A stretch of DNA of 64,000 nt from assembly GCA_964438995.1 (NCBI GenBank), contig CAYTMQ010000005.1, positions 1 to 64,000 of the forward strand, given 5' to 3'. How positions within the stretch are numbered: the stretch's first letter is position 1; every line of letters begins with the position of its first letter. The notes under the pieces were generated by a model, which was not told the origin of the DNA, made no database searches, and saw only the letters and a program-made list of their open reading frames with translations. Origin of the DNA: JABMMZ01 sp964438995. GTDB lineage: Bacteria; Bacteroidota; Bacteroidia; NS11-12g; UBA955. Positions 1-8,449 of this stretch are shown here, one piece after another. A program made the position numbers and the translations under genes.

Positions 1-70
1 GCTCACAGAGTTTTCACAGAGATGATTTCTTAGTGATCTTTGTGCCTTCTTCGTGTGCTTTGTGGTAAAA
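1..70. repeat. CACAGAG/CTTTGTG intergenic repeat element
   Basis: The stretch holds two CACAGAG words on the left (around 4-10 and 15-21) and CTTTGTG-like words on the right (around 38-44 and 58-64), so the halves can pair imperfectly. No reading frame is convincing. Similar CACAGAG-rich intergenic pieces are, to my knowledge, common in Bacteroidota genomes. The element may continue left of the window. Its function is unknown. Confidence 0.4.
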
Positions 71-97
71 GAATTCTGTAGGATTTAGGGAATAGTG

Positions 98-214
98 GGC
101 TGACGCCAGCCATATTTTGTAATTTTTCTTGTAGGTCGATGGGCTGTGCCCTAGACATTACGAAAACATTTATCTGCATTTTTTCTTGTAGGTCGCAAGG
201 CTGTGCCCTAGACA
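98..214. repeat. Small hairpin plus two direct copies of a 34-bp hairpin repeat
   Basis: GGCTG-ACGC-CAGCC at 98-111 can form a short hairpin. Two near-identical 34-bp copies follow at 124-157 and 181-214, 57 bp apart, sharing the words TTTTCTTGTAGGTCG and GGCTGTGCCCTAGACA. The first copy contains the mini-stem GGGC-TGT-GCCC. They lie just beyond the 3' end of the DASH cryptochrome gene. No coding sequence is credible here. They resemble REP-type intergenic palindromes. Confidence 0.55.
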
Positions 215-250
215 GATTTAATTTTTTAAAAAAGAATCAAATTTTTAACA

Positions 251-1546
251 TCAAATTGAATCCAACCAAAGTTTTCTGTAGCTTTTGTCTCTATCATAAG
301 TTAACGCTTGTTTTTCAATGTTGAAATAGCGGTCTTTTCTATGGTCGTTGCCCACTCCCGCTATATAAGCCCAATTGCCCCAGTTGCTGCATACATCGTA
401 ATCTATTAACATTTCTTCAAAATAGGCTGCACCATAACGCCAATCCAAATGCAAATCGTTACATAAATAACTGGCAACGTTTTGCCGACCGCGGTTGCTC
501 ATAAATCCAGTCGATTGTAATTCTCTCATATTGGCATCTATAAAATCGTTTCCCGTCTTCCCATGTATCCATTGATTGAGCTTCTTTTTATCCATTGGTT
601 TTCTAATGCCATTGTCTTTACCACTAAAACCGAAACGTTTGAAAAACGCTGTATGGTGTTTTTTCATCATGAATCTAAAATAATCTCTCCAAAGCAATTC
701 GAAGTATAACCAGTATGTAGAGTCGTTTGCACCATTCTGTTCTTCGTATTTTTTCAATTCATGATAAACAGTTTTTGGCGACAAGCACCCCATAGACAAC
801 CAAGAAGAAAGTTTTGACGAATAAGTCTCTCCTATCATACCATTTCTCGTCTCTTTATAAGAATTTACCTTTCCTGATTCTAAGTAATCTTGTAAACGTC
901 TCAATCCTGATGTTTCGCCACCTTCAAATGGAAAAGCTGTGCGACTATCAGGCTGAATGTCATCAAAACCCAAACTATGCAAAGTCGGTAACTCTAATGC
1001 TGGAATTTCTGGAGAGTGTATTTTTGATTCTGAATCGAACTCTTCTCTTACACTAGATTCAGCTTCAACAGCATGTCTAAAATTGGAGAAAATATCGGGA
1101 ATATCTTTGATTGTGAAAGGCAAATCTTCTGCTCTGTACAACGTACTAGTGCTGTATACTTCCAATGAACATCCGCGTTTCCATAGCAATTGTTCAACTT
1201 GGTTGACCAATTCTATTTCTTCGTGTGCTACCTCCTTTTTTGTATATACTTGCTTAACTTGATATTGTTCAACAAGCTCAAGAATCGCTTGAGGAGTATT
1301 CCCTCTAAGCAATATAAGTCCTGAGCCAAGTTGCCTTAATTGTTCATCTAAATCCTTAATTGATTCTAATAAAAACTTGGCTCTAAATGCACCCATTTTT
1401 TTGAACCCAAAGGCTGAAACCGCAAACATTGCATCATCCAAACAGAAGAATGGAATAATCTGATCGTTTTCTTTCACTGCACGCAATAAGGTTTCGTTGT
1501 CTCTTAATCTCAAATCGGTTTTAAACCAAACCAATGCCGTTTTCAT
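251..1546 (-). CDS. DASH-type cryptochrome/photolyase
   Basis: This is a 431-residue flavoprotein of the cryptochrome/photolyase superfamily. The N-terminus (WFKTDLRLRDNETL) opens the alpha/beta photolyase domain, and the FAD-binding helical domain occupies roughly residues 220-430. The block FMSNRGRQNVASYL, then DWRYGAAYFEEMLIDYDVCS, then NWGNWAYIAGVGND, is typical of the DASH class. Members bind FAD and often methenyltetrahydrofolate, and repair cyclobutane pyrimidine dimers mainly in single-stranded DNA; some act as light sensors. It is the last gene of a leftward operon and overlaps the upstream photolyase by 4 bp (ATGA), which suggests coupled translation. Length and motifs look intact. 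Class assignment is secure; whether it repairs, signals or both is not visible. Confidence 0.93.
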   Translation of the reverse strand: MKTALVWFKTDLRLRDNETLLRAVKENDQIIPFFCLDDAMFAVSAFGFKKMGAFRAKFLLESIKDLDEQLRQLGSGLILLRGNTPQAILELVEQYQVKQVYTKKEVAHEEIELVNQVEQLLWKRGCSLEVYSTSTLYRAEDLPFTIKDIPDIFSNFRHAVEAESSVREEFDSESKIHSPEIPALELPTLHSLGFDDIQPDSRTAFPFEGGETSGLRRLQDYLESGKVNSYKETRNGMIGETYSSKLSSWLSMGCLSPKTVYHELKKYEEQNGANDSTYWLYFELLWRDYFRFMMKKHHTAFFKRFGFSGKDNGIRKPMDKKKLNQWIHGKTGNDFIDANMRELQSTGFMSNRGRQNVASYLCNDLHLDWRYGAAYFEEMLIDYDVCSNWGNWAYIAGVGNDHRKDRYFNIEKQALTYDRDKSYRKLWLDSI

Positions 1547-3063
1547 TTCTTTGATTGTTTATTTTTTAATGTTTTAAAATGTTGTTTACTTTCTCTCGAA
1601 GACGACTGACTGACGTGTTTTTCTAGTATTTTTAAGTTTTCTCTTTTTACCACTTCTTCTTTCCTATAGCGGTACATAATATCACTTGCGTATTTTCTCG
1701 TTTGTTCGATATCTACAATTGGTGCAGGATAATCCACTCCAATCTTACAATGAGAAAATTGTTGTTCAATATCGTTCATTAACCAAGGCTGATGTATAAA
1801 TGACAAAGGCACATCTTTTAGCGCGGGTAACCATTGTTTGATAAAAATTCCATGCGGATCATGGTCTTCTGAGTTTTTAATAGGATTGTAAATTCGCAAT
1901 GTATTAACTCCTGTTGTTCCACTTTGCATTTGCAATTGAGGATAATGAATGCCTGGCTCATAATCTAAAAATACTTTGGCTAAAAAATGGGTACTACGCC
2001 AATCTTGCCATAAATCATATACTAGAAAAGACACTAGCATAGCGCGCATCCTAAAATTGATATACCCAGTTTCTATCAGACATTTGATACAAGCATCTAT
2101 AATTGGAACTCCAGTGCATCCTGTCTCCCAAGCTTTGATATAAGAATCATTTTTAGGTTTTACAATTTGATCATATGCTTTGTTATGATTCTCGTATTCT
2201 ATTCTTGATTCAGATTCAAATTTTTGAATGAAATGGCAATGCCAATGCAATCTGGATATAAAATTGCGCAAATCTCGCTTAGATCCACCGTTCAATATTT
2301 TTTCATTAGTCAATTGATACACTTGACGAATGCTAATGTTGCCGTAACTTATATATGGTGAAATTCTGCTGCAACCTGTTCTGCTTCTAAGAGGCTTTGA
2401 AATATGTTTAGAGTAATTGATGTGCCTTTCATGTAAAAAACTTTTCAAATACCTATGTGCGGTTGTCTCCCCTCCTTTTTGAAAATTAGGGTGATAATTC
2501 GTGATATCATTGGGTAGGTCAATACCTTTTTGCACTTGATACCAGGCATCTTCCAAATGAAGTACTTCGAAGTTTTTAAAATCAATGGTATAACAAGGAT
2601 GCTGCATAAAAGCTTCCCAGCGTTTTTCCCAATTGCTGCGATTTTTCAATTTACGAATGACACCATTGTTTTGAGATTCTATCCATTGAATGTGTTTGCT
2701 TTTTAAGAATTGACCAATTGCAATATCCCTTTCGAAAGTGATTCTATTACCAGATTCTTGATGTGAAAACACTGTTTGAATGTCATAGTTATCTGAGATT
2801 TCTTTAAAGACTTCAATGGCCTCTTGATGAAACACATACAACTGAGCATTGTATGGTTTAAGACGAGCTTGAATATCTTCTATCGACTCATAAACAAAGC
2901 GCCAATGGCGAATGTCTGAATCATGGTACTGCATGATAGATGGCTCGAAGCAATACATCAACAGAGTTGGCAATCCACTTTGTTTGGCTAAATAAAGTGG
3001 TTGGTGATCGCTAAGTCTCAGATCACGTTTGAACCAAACAATATTGATGGGTAATTTACTCAA
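1543..3063 (-). CDS. Cryptochrome/photolyase family protein, atypical FAD-pocket residues
   Basis: A 506-residue photolyase-superfamily protein with N-terminal NIVWFKRDLRLSDHQPL and C-terminal FRMRAMLVSFLVYDLWQDW, RIYNP and IKQWLPAL blocks. Where class I CPD photolyases have WQW before the RIFNP block, this one reads QLQMQSGTTG with no Trp. The helix usually written ELIWREF reads SRLHWHCHF, keeping the Trp but not the Glu. The middle electron-chain Trp (DWR) is kept. So it belongs to a divergent branch whose lesion specificity cannot be read from sequence. The start is TTG at 3061-3063, lying inside the end of the flavin reductase gene (8-bp overlap); no ATG precedes the conserved N-terminus. 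The last 40 residues are Lys/Ser-rich. It is probably cotranscribed with the flavin reductase and the DASH gene. Confidence 0.88.
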   Translation of the reverse strand: MSKLPINIVWFKRDLRLSDHQPLYLAKQSGLPTLLMYCFEPSIMQYHDSDIRHWRFVYESIEDIQARLKPYNAQLYVFHQEAIEVFKEISDNYDIQTVFSHQESGNRITFERDIAIGQFLKSKHIQWIESQNNGVIRKLKNRSNWEKRWEAFMQHPCYTIDFKNFEVLHLEDAWYQVQKGIDLPNDITNYHPNFQKGGETTAHRYLKSFLHERHINYSKHISKPLRSRTGCSRISPYISYGNISIRQVYQLTNEKILNGGSKRDLRNFISRLHWHCHFIQKFESESRIEYENHNKAYDQIVKPKNDSYIKAWETGCTGVPIIDACIKCLIETGYINFRMRAMLVSFLVYDLWQDWRSTHFLAKVFLDYEPGIHYPQLQMQSGTTGVNTLRIYNPIKNSEDHDPHGIFIKQWLPALKDVPLSFIHQPWLMNDIEQQFSHCKIGVDYPAPIVDIEQTRKYASDIMYRYRKEEVVKRENLKILEKHVSQSSSRESKQHFKTLKNKQSKK

Positions 3064-3712
3064 GATAGTTCAATGGCAAAGAAATGAGCGGCAATTCAGG
3101 TTTAGCGTAAGATAGTCGTTCCAGTCTTTGTGTAGTATGGTATGCATCTAAACCAGTTCCAGCTAATGTGCCAGCCTTTTCAAGGTCGAGGTAACCATCA
3201 GAACATAAGCAATTCTGTGGATAGTAAACTTGGATGATTTCACCGATAATGAGAGATGTATTGTTGATGTCGATATCGATTTTTTGATGAAACTTCAATC
3301 CGATTTGAATGTTTGATTCTTTAACAAAAGGCGCTGGAAAATCGTTTTTATACACTTGGGATAAACCTACAGCATCGAATTCAGATAGGTTTGAAGGGTA
3401 TCTAGCTGCAGTTTGGTGGGCTTTAGTATAGTCAACTTAATTGACGTGATTGAAGGTATAATAGCCAGTTGACTCGATATTTGACAGAGTGTGTCTTTCA
3501 ACTGAATCAGGACGAATAATGCAACCCAAAAGCGGCGGATTCGCTCCGAGGTGAAAAACTGAATTAAATATCGCGAGATTGGTTTGCTGAAGTTGGTTAA
3601 CGCTACCAATTAGATTTAAACTTTTAAAACCACTTAAACAATTGATAAAATTGGTTCTAAAACGTTGTTCGAGTTGAGCAATGGCATTGTTGTCAATAAA
3701 TTCAAGCTTCAT
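3056..3712 (-). pseudogene. Flavin reductase family protein interrupted by one in-frame TAA
   Basis: Both halves match the FMN-binding split-barrel flavin reductase family. Residues 1-91 contain RTNFINCLSGFKSLNLIG, LAIFNSVFHLGANPPLLG and TGYYTFNHVN. A TAA at 3437-3439 follows, and the same frame continues with VDYTKAHQTAARYP, SEFDAVGL, APFVKESNIQIGL, NNTSLIIGEI and GYLDLEKAGTLAG, ending at 3056. The total is 218 codons, the usual family length, with no shift of frame, so this is one nonsense codon rather than an indel. The family makes reduced FMN/FAD, which suits the two downstream flavoproteins. It could be a recent pseudogene, a sequencing error or a readthrough site. The start ATG is at 3710-3712. 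Confidence 0.85.
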
Positions 3713-3876
3713 GTAAATAGAACAAACGAGAGGACAATTGGTTTTTCAAAATTTAACCTATCGTAATTGAAATTATTTTGGAAAAATGGAGGATGCTGAA
3801 TAATATTGTGGATAGAGATAGGAATGTGATTTAAATTAAATATACTACAAATTTTATTCTGGTTTTAAATACATAT

Positions 3877-3905
3877 CTTATCGCCCATCACATTCAAAAT
3901 GAAAT
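3877..3905 (+). repeat. Fossil 3' end of a lipoprotein gene, duplicated at 5629-5657
   Basis: 28 of 29 bases match the 3' end of the lipoprotein gene at 4873-5664 (copy at 5629-5657). In the lipoprotein frame both copies read LIAHHIQNEI. Weaker similarity extends left to about 3862. The ATG of the next gene (3899-3901) lies inside this fossil, in another frame. The simplest explanation is that a second copy of the lipoprotein gene once lay upstream and was deleted up to this point. Confidence 0.75.
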
Positions 3906-4504
3906 CAATAATTACATTATTAACCATATTCTTATCCAATTTATCTTTTGCTTGTACTTGCTCCAATATTAATTCTGTAAAAGCAGCATGGATAGGTGCT
4001 GAACAAGTTTTTATAGGAAAAGTTATAGAGGTAGACACTGTAGGGAAATTTTATACTAAAAATGGGAATAGATATCCAACTTATACCATTCAAATACTAG
4101 AATCATTTAAAAAAGAAATTGATAGCACTAAAAATTTAAGAAGTTTTATATTTAGAGGAAGTGGTTCATGTGATTTTAAATTTAAACAAAATGAAGTGTA
4201 TTTGATTTTTGCCGAGGCTGAGCCACAAGATATGATATACTCAGCATCTATTTGTTCTAAAACAAACTTTTTATCAAATATTTCTAATGAAGATATTCAA
4301 GAATTAAAAATATTGAAAAATCAATACCAATCTTTTACTAAAGAGAACAAAGATGAATTCCTATTGGATGATAATAACAATTTCGAACAAGTTTACGTTT
4401 CAGAATTATTGCAAAAAGAAAAATACTTGATCTTTTCTACATCTATATTAGGATCATTGGTAATTATTTTAGTTTGTACATTAATCATAAAAACCAAACA
4501 CTAA
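3899..4504 (+). CDS. Exported netrin/TIMP-like protein with C-terminal membrane anchor
   Basis: The 201-residue product has a signal peptide (about residues 1-18) ending just before CTCSN. The pattern of a mature N-terminal CTC followed by FIGKVIEVDT, YTIQILESFKK, SGSCDFKF and YLIFAEAE resembles the TIMP/netrin-like beta-barrel domain seen in many Bacteroidota exported proteins. A hydrophobic segment at about 176-197 (YLIFSTSILGSLVIILVCTLII) with a short basic tail would anchor it in the inner membrane, facing the periplasm. The role is unknown. It starts a rightward group with the genes at 4518 and 4873. Its start codon lies in a sequence derived from the end of a lost lipoprotein gene. Confidence 0.7.
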   Translation: MKSIITLLTIFLSNLSFACTCSNINSVKAAWIGAEQVFIGKVIEVDTVGKFYTKNGNRYPTYTIQILESFKKEIDSTKNLRSFIFRGSGSCDFKFKQNEVYLIFAEAEPQDMIYSASICSKTNFLSNISNEDIQELKILKNQYQSFTKENKDEFLLDDNNNFEQVYVSELLQKEKYLIFSTSILGSLVIILVCTLIIKTKH

Positions 4505-4517
4505 ACAACACTATATT

Positions 4518-4886
4518 ATGGAAAATCAAAACACTCAAGAACACAGAAATCACAACTATTTCTTCAATTTCGCAAGTAGGGAAATGATTGCAAATAGAAA
4601 AACTGCACATGAAACCAAACAAAAATTAATAGAAATGGGCTTATCTGAAACTGAAGCCGACAACATAACTTTTGAAGTAGATTCTGAAATAAGCAAAGTC
4701 AAAAGAAAACAAACAAGCAAACAAATGTTATGGGGATTGTTTTGGTGCATAATTGGCATTGCTATTACAATGATTACATATAACAATGCTTCAATTAGAG
4801 GTGGTTCTTACACTGTAGCATACGGTGCAATTATTTACGGTGGTTTTAAATTTGTTTGGGGCTTTATAGATTATGCCAAAAGTTAA
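4518..4886 (+). CDS. Small two-helix membrane protein, unknown function
   Basis: A 122-residue protein whose first 65 residues are soluble and charged, including a helical stretch ETKQKLIEMGLSETEADNI that resembles a UBA-like helix. Two hydrophobic segments follow, at about 70-88 (MLWGLFWCIIGIAITMI) and 98-117 (SYTVAYGAIIYGGFKFVWGF). The second has a Gly-rich GAIIYGG core seen in small Bacteroidota membrane proteins. No family is recognised with confidence. It begins 13 bp after the netrin-like gene and overlaps the following lipoprotein gene by 14 bp, so the three are probably translated from one message. Confidence 0.6.
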   Translation: MENQNTQEHRNHNYFFNFASREMIANRKTAHETKQKLIEMGLSETEADNITFEVDSEISKVKRKQTSKQMLWGLFWCIIGIAITMITYNNASIRGGSYTVAYGAIIYGGFKFVWGFIDYAKS

Positions 4887-5664
4887 TTTTAAGTCGCACT
4901 CTCTATTTTCTAAAACTATATGTTTTATTGTATGCTCTATTTTAATATCATCTTGTGACAACCAACCTAGTTCAAACTTCAAATCAGAGACAATAGATAC
5001 ATCAACTAAGGATACGTCATCACAAATAAACAAAACACTCAAATCCGTCATAACTGACTCTTCCAATCTCATTGAAGTTGATAAATACCCAATTACAGCA
5101 GAACAAATTGATTTAAGCAATCAAATTATATTAGACAAATTTGATGATTACAAAATCGCAAGTAGTGGTGTGTATTCTTACGATAAAGCATGGCTTAGAA
5201 ACGATTCACTCAACGAAATCATTGTAGTAGGCCTATATACAGATGGCTTTAGAACTTTTTACATTCACTTTAAAAAACAATTCATCATTGAGGATTTAAT
5301 GTCATACATTGGATTAACCACTGAAAACGGTCAGCTAGCTAATTTGTCTCAAATAAAAGCTTCATTAAGAGGATTTATCTCAAAGAGTCCTGTTGTTCCT
5401 TCGCAATATTTTACTTCAAGCAACGGCATACAACTTGGTAAATCAAAGGAGCAGGTGCTAAAAGTGTATGGCATACCAGATAACATAAGCAAAAAAGAAG
5501 GGATAGAAAAATATGAGTGGCATTATGCAGGTGATAAACAGGTACATGTTGCACGGACAAAAGTCAACAAGCCTTTTGCTAAAAACAGTTATGGTTACTC
5601 GATATATGCGTATTTTAAAGATTCAGTTCTTATCGCACATCACATTCAAAATGAAATTCCTTAA
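4873..5664 (+). CDS. Lipoprotein of unknown function
   Basis: The 263-residue product has an N-terminal hydrophobic stretch and a lipobox (LISSC, Cys about residue 28), so it should be lipidated and membrane-bound. A Ser/Thr/Asp-rich linker follows. The C-terminal third contains GIQLGKSKEQVLKVYGIPD and IEKYEWHYAG, a pattern resembling small outer-membrane lipoproteins where a G-x-S-K-E-x-V helix precedes a YG-x-PD turn; the family is not certain. Its last codons are duplicated upstream of the gene at 3899, which implies that a paralogue once existed nearby. Confidence 0.65.
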   Translation: MPKVNFKSHSLFSKTICFIVCSILISSCDNQPSSNFKSETIDTSTKDTSSQINKTLKSVITDSSNLIEVDKYPITAEQIDLSNQIILDKFDDYKIASSGVYSYDKAWLRNDSLNEIIVVGLYTDGFRTFYIHFKKQFIIEDLMSYIGLTTENGQLANLSQIKASLRGFISKSPVVPSQYFTSSNGIQLGKSKEQVLKVYGIPDNISKKEGIEKYEWHYAGDKQVHVARTKVNKPFAKNSYGYSIYAYFKDSVLIAHHIQNEIP

Positions 5665-5685
5665 TTTGCAAAAGTCACTTAGTTA

Positions 5686-6690
5686 TTGGTTTTGAATTAT
5701 AATAAAAGTACATACTTATTGTCGACTTTGCTATTTTGTGTAAATCTCGCGATGGCTCAAAACTACATAGAATACCAACGCACATTTAACTCTATCGACC
5801 AAGACATCCTAGATGGTCAATTTTCGAAAGCGCTATATAAGCTAGATACCATTGACAAAAATTACGGATTTATTTATGCGAAACACTGTGTCAAGGCGTT
5901 GCAAATTTGTGTTAAATCGAATGATAGCATTAGAGCTCAAACTTGGCTTATTAGATGCCTGAAACAAGGGGTACCGATTTGGTATTTGCGCAATAACACA
6001 CTTACCAATAGGTCTCTCTCCTATTCGACATGTTATCATCCAATAAAACAATACGACAGTTTACATAACATTTACAATCAAAACATTCATCATTCATTGC
6101 GCAAAACAGTAGACAGTTTGTTGGTAATCGACCAAAAATATACCCAACGCATGAACAATGGATTTTTCCTCTTAAGATACAGTGTTTATTATTTTCAATG
6201 GAGACATTACAACAAAAAACAATTTCAATTCATAAGACAAATAATACAGACTTACGGGTTTCCGGATGAACGTTTGTTAGGACTCCCAATTCTTGAAGAT
6301 TCTACACAATATGCCAATCATTTACATTTCTGGGGACCATCAGAAATCAGGAATGCCCATGTGCAAATCATGTTACAGCATTGTTACTCTACATCACATA
6401 CAATTGATACTGGGTTCTTAAACGAATTGAAGTACAATCAATCAATCGGTAATTTGTCAGCTTTTCAAGTGGCTATTTTAAATGATTTCATGTATGGTCA
6501 AAAACCATCAAACAGAAAAAAGAAAATGCTTTACCATCCTCAACCGCAAGACCAAAATCTATTAGATACAATCAACGGCAATAGGACTAAAATCGGTTTA
6601 AACACATTAGAACAAGAGCAAAGAAACGATATTATAGAAAGAAATCGCAGAAAAAACAAGCAAGCAGATGATGAAATTGTATTAGAATAA
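5686..6690 (+). CDS. Secreted protein of unknown function
   Basis: A 334-residue protein with a signal peptide (about residues 5-24, ending AMAQN). The start is TTG at 5686; a second TTG at 5692 is equally possible and there is no suitable ATG. The body is rich in Tyr, Asn and Gln, with LLVIDQKYTQ, FIRQIIQTYGFPD and HVQIMLQHC segments. These loosely resemble Bacteroidota secreted proteins that pair an 'IDQKY' helix with a later histidine-containing helix. The last 60 residues are charged and probably disordered. No catalytic motif is seen. It lies 21 bp downstream of the lipoprotein gene and may be cotranscribed with it. Confidence 0.55.
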   Translation: MVLNYNKSTYLLSTLLFCVNLAMAQNYIEYQRTFNSIDQDILDGQFSKALYKLDTIDKNYGFIYAKHCVKALQICVKSNDSIRAQTWLIRCLKQGVPIWYLRNNTLTNRSLSYSTCYHPIKQYDSLHNIYNQNIHHSLRKTVDSLLVIDQKYTQRMNNGFFLLRYSVYYFQWRHYNKKQFQFIRQIIQTYGFPDERLLGLPILEDSTQYANHLHFWGPSEIRNAHVQIMLQHCYSTSHTIDTGFLNELKYNQSIGNLSAFQVAILNDFMYGQKPSNRKKKMLYHPQPQDQNLLDTINGNRTKIGLNTLEQEQRNDIIERNRRKNKQADDEIVLE

Positions 6691-6840
6691 AACATTTAAA
6701 TTGAGGTAGAAGCATATCTGCAATTTTGTATAAAAAACATAAATTCATATGTTGGGGTCAATGCAAGCACCATTTTAAAACAAATAGACTGCTTGATTCC
6801 ATTTTTTATACTTAGTTTTACAGCATCAAATTTTTCCAAT

Positions 6841-7764
6841 ATGCATTACATTGTTTTTATTATTGCATTGTCTTCACTGCTTTTCTCAGCAAGAATTTTT
6901 ACCACTTCAGCTGAAAAAATAGGCACATATTTTAACTTACCAACTTTTGTAATAGGAGTTTTCATAGTAGGCATAGGCACATCATTACCCGAACTTATTT
7001 CCGGTGTTATTTCTGTTAAAAAATCATCTTCTGAAATATTAACAGGCAATATTATTGGTGCCAATATTTCAAATATATTATTGATAACAGGATTAGCAGT
7101 AGCATTTAATCGAAAAAACATTCATTTAAATAGTGGTTATATATACATAGATCTACATTTTCTTTTGGGTAGTTTTATGTATTTTTTCATGATAGGTTAT
7201 GATGGAAATATTGGGGTATTGGAAGCTTCTTTCGGTTTAGTAATGTTTTTTATTTACGCCCTATACTTAATAAAAGGAGAAACAATTGAAACTAGCAAAA
7301 ATGAAAATCCATCTAAGAAATTCCCTTTTATTGCAATCTTCATTCTATTGCTATCTGCTGCTGGCATATACTTTGGAGCAGATTATACCATTTCATCTTT
7401 AGAAATTATTGCATCAAACCTAAGTATTCCGAAATCTCTAGTAGCTTTAACCCTTTTATCTTTGGGCACAACACTTCCTGAACTAGCTGTAAATATAAGT
7501 GCTATCAAACAAGGTAAAGCTGAAATGGCAATAGGCAATATTTTGGGGTCATGTATTTTCAACACATTGGTTATTCCACCGGTAGCTTCATTTTTTGGCC
7601 CAATTACTATTTCTGATTCATTATTAGGATTTTCATTGCCAGTAATGGGGGCATGTGGTTTGCTATTTTACTTACTGACACAAGATAAAAGAATTTCCAT
7701 ATGGGAAGGAATTATGCTAATTTGCTTGTATGGGTTATTCATTGTTGAGACTGCAATTCGATAG
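6841..7764 (+). CDS. Calcium/sodium antiporter, YrbG-like CaCA family
   Basis: The 307-residue inner-membrane exchanger has the two inverted alpha-repeats of the CaCA superfamily. Repeat 1 is VIGVFIVGIGTSLPELISG followed by GNIIGANISNILLITG. Repeat 2 is VALTLLSLGTTLPELAVN followed by GNILGSCIFNTLVIP. The acidic residues in the two G-T-S/T-L-PE motifs bind the exchanged cations. About ten hydrophobic segments are visible, with a short cytoplasmic loop (ETIETSKNENPSKK) in the middle. The family exports Ca2+ against Na+ or H+. The frame is open upstream to a TTG at 6793, but the ATG at 6841 (MHYIVFII) matches the family N-terminus. It stands alone between intergenic repeats. Confidence 0.88.
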   Translation: MHYIVFIIALSSLLFSARIFTTSAEKIGTYFNLPTFVIGVFIVGIGTSLPELISGVISVKKSSSEILTGNIIGANISNILLITGLAVAFNRKNIHLNSGYIYIDLHFLLGSFMYFFMIGYDGNIGVLEASFGLVMFFIYALYLIKGETIETSKNENPSKKFPFIAIFILLLSAAGIYFGADYTISSLEIIASNLSIPKSLVALTLLSLGTTLPELAVNISAIKQGKAEMAIGNILGSCIFNTLVIPPVASFFGPITISDSLLGFSLPVMGACGLLFYLLTQDKRISIWEGIMLICLYGLFIVETAIR

Positions 7765-7798
7765 AAACAATTTAATTGAGGCATCAATCGTTTTTATT

Positions 7799-7873
7799 GA
7801 CGTCTCTAACGCTAGACTGATTCATTCTTGAAAATAACACATCCAAATGGGGATGCGTTGTACTTATTACATT
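7799..7873 (+). repeat. Dispersed hairpin repeat, copy A
   Basis: About 75 bp closely match 11011-11085. The shared words are GACGTCTCTA, then TTCAT, then AATAACACATCCAAATGG and GGATGCG. CATCC-AAATGG-GGATG forms a hairpin in both copies. The GACGTC-side stem, intact in copy B, is degraded here. It sits in the gap between the antiporter gene and the DUF1801 gene and encodes nothing convincing. Confidence 0.75.
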
Positions 7874-7984
7874 GAATATTTCTAAAACTGAAACAAAATG
7901 ATGGATTGTTGTATATTTGACATTTAATTATGTCTGACTCTTAGGGAAATATTAACAACAAAGAGATTATAAAAGAAGTTTAAT

Positions 7985-8449
7985 ATGTCGATTGATAATA
8001 CACAAGAAGCAATACAGCAATACATAAATTCTTTAAACGAAAATAAAAAAATCGATATTGAAATACTTCACAATTCAATATCAGACAGATGGCCTGCACT
8101 TAAACTCTGGTTTTTAGATGGTAAAAATGCTGATGGCAAAGTGGTTTCCAATCCCAATGTTGGTTATGATAGTTATACCATACACTATTCTGATGGCAGT
8201 ACCAAAGAATTTTACAAAGTAGGAATAAGTGCAAATACCAGTGGTATATCGGTTTATATCATGGGACTTGAAGACAAAAACCACCTAGTTAAACGATATG
8301 GAGAAACGATTGGGAAAGCCAGCATTACCAGCTATTGCATCAAATTTAAACAATTAAAAGACATTCAGATAGAAGTATTGATGAAAGCGATAGAAGAACG
8401 CATACATTCAAATCAACACCATGCAAGAACCCAATATAAAGAATATTAA
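7985..8449 (+). CDS. DUF1801 domain protein
   Basis: A 154-residue cytosolic protein resembling the DUF1801 (YdhG-like) fold: ALKLWFLDG, then YDSYTIHYSDG and EFYKVGISANTSGISVYIMG, then LVKRYGETIGKASITSYCIKFKQLKDI and a closing helix. No catalytic function is established for the family. It begins a tightly packed trio: its last 29 bp overlap the next gene, which in turn overlaps the third by 1 bp. A second DUF1801-type protein lies at 50582. Family confidence is good; role is unknown. Confidence 0.8.
   Translation: MSIDNTQEAIQQYINSLNENKKIDIEILHNSISDRWPALKLWFLDGKNADGKVVSNPNVGYDSYTIHYSDGSTKEFYKVGISANTSGISVYIMGLEDKNHLVKRYGETIGKASITSYCIKFKQLKDIQIEVLMKAIEERIHSNQHHARTQYKEY

Noticed and set aside
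3356..3440. Frameshift in the flavin reductase gene
   Set aside because: Both halves lie in the same frame around one TAA; no indel is needed to join them.
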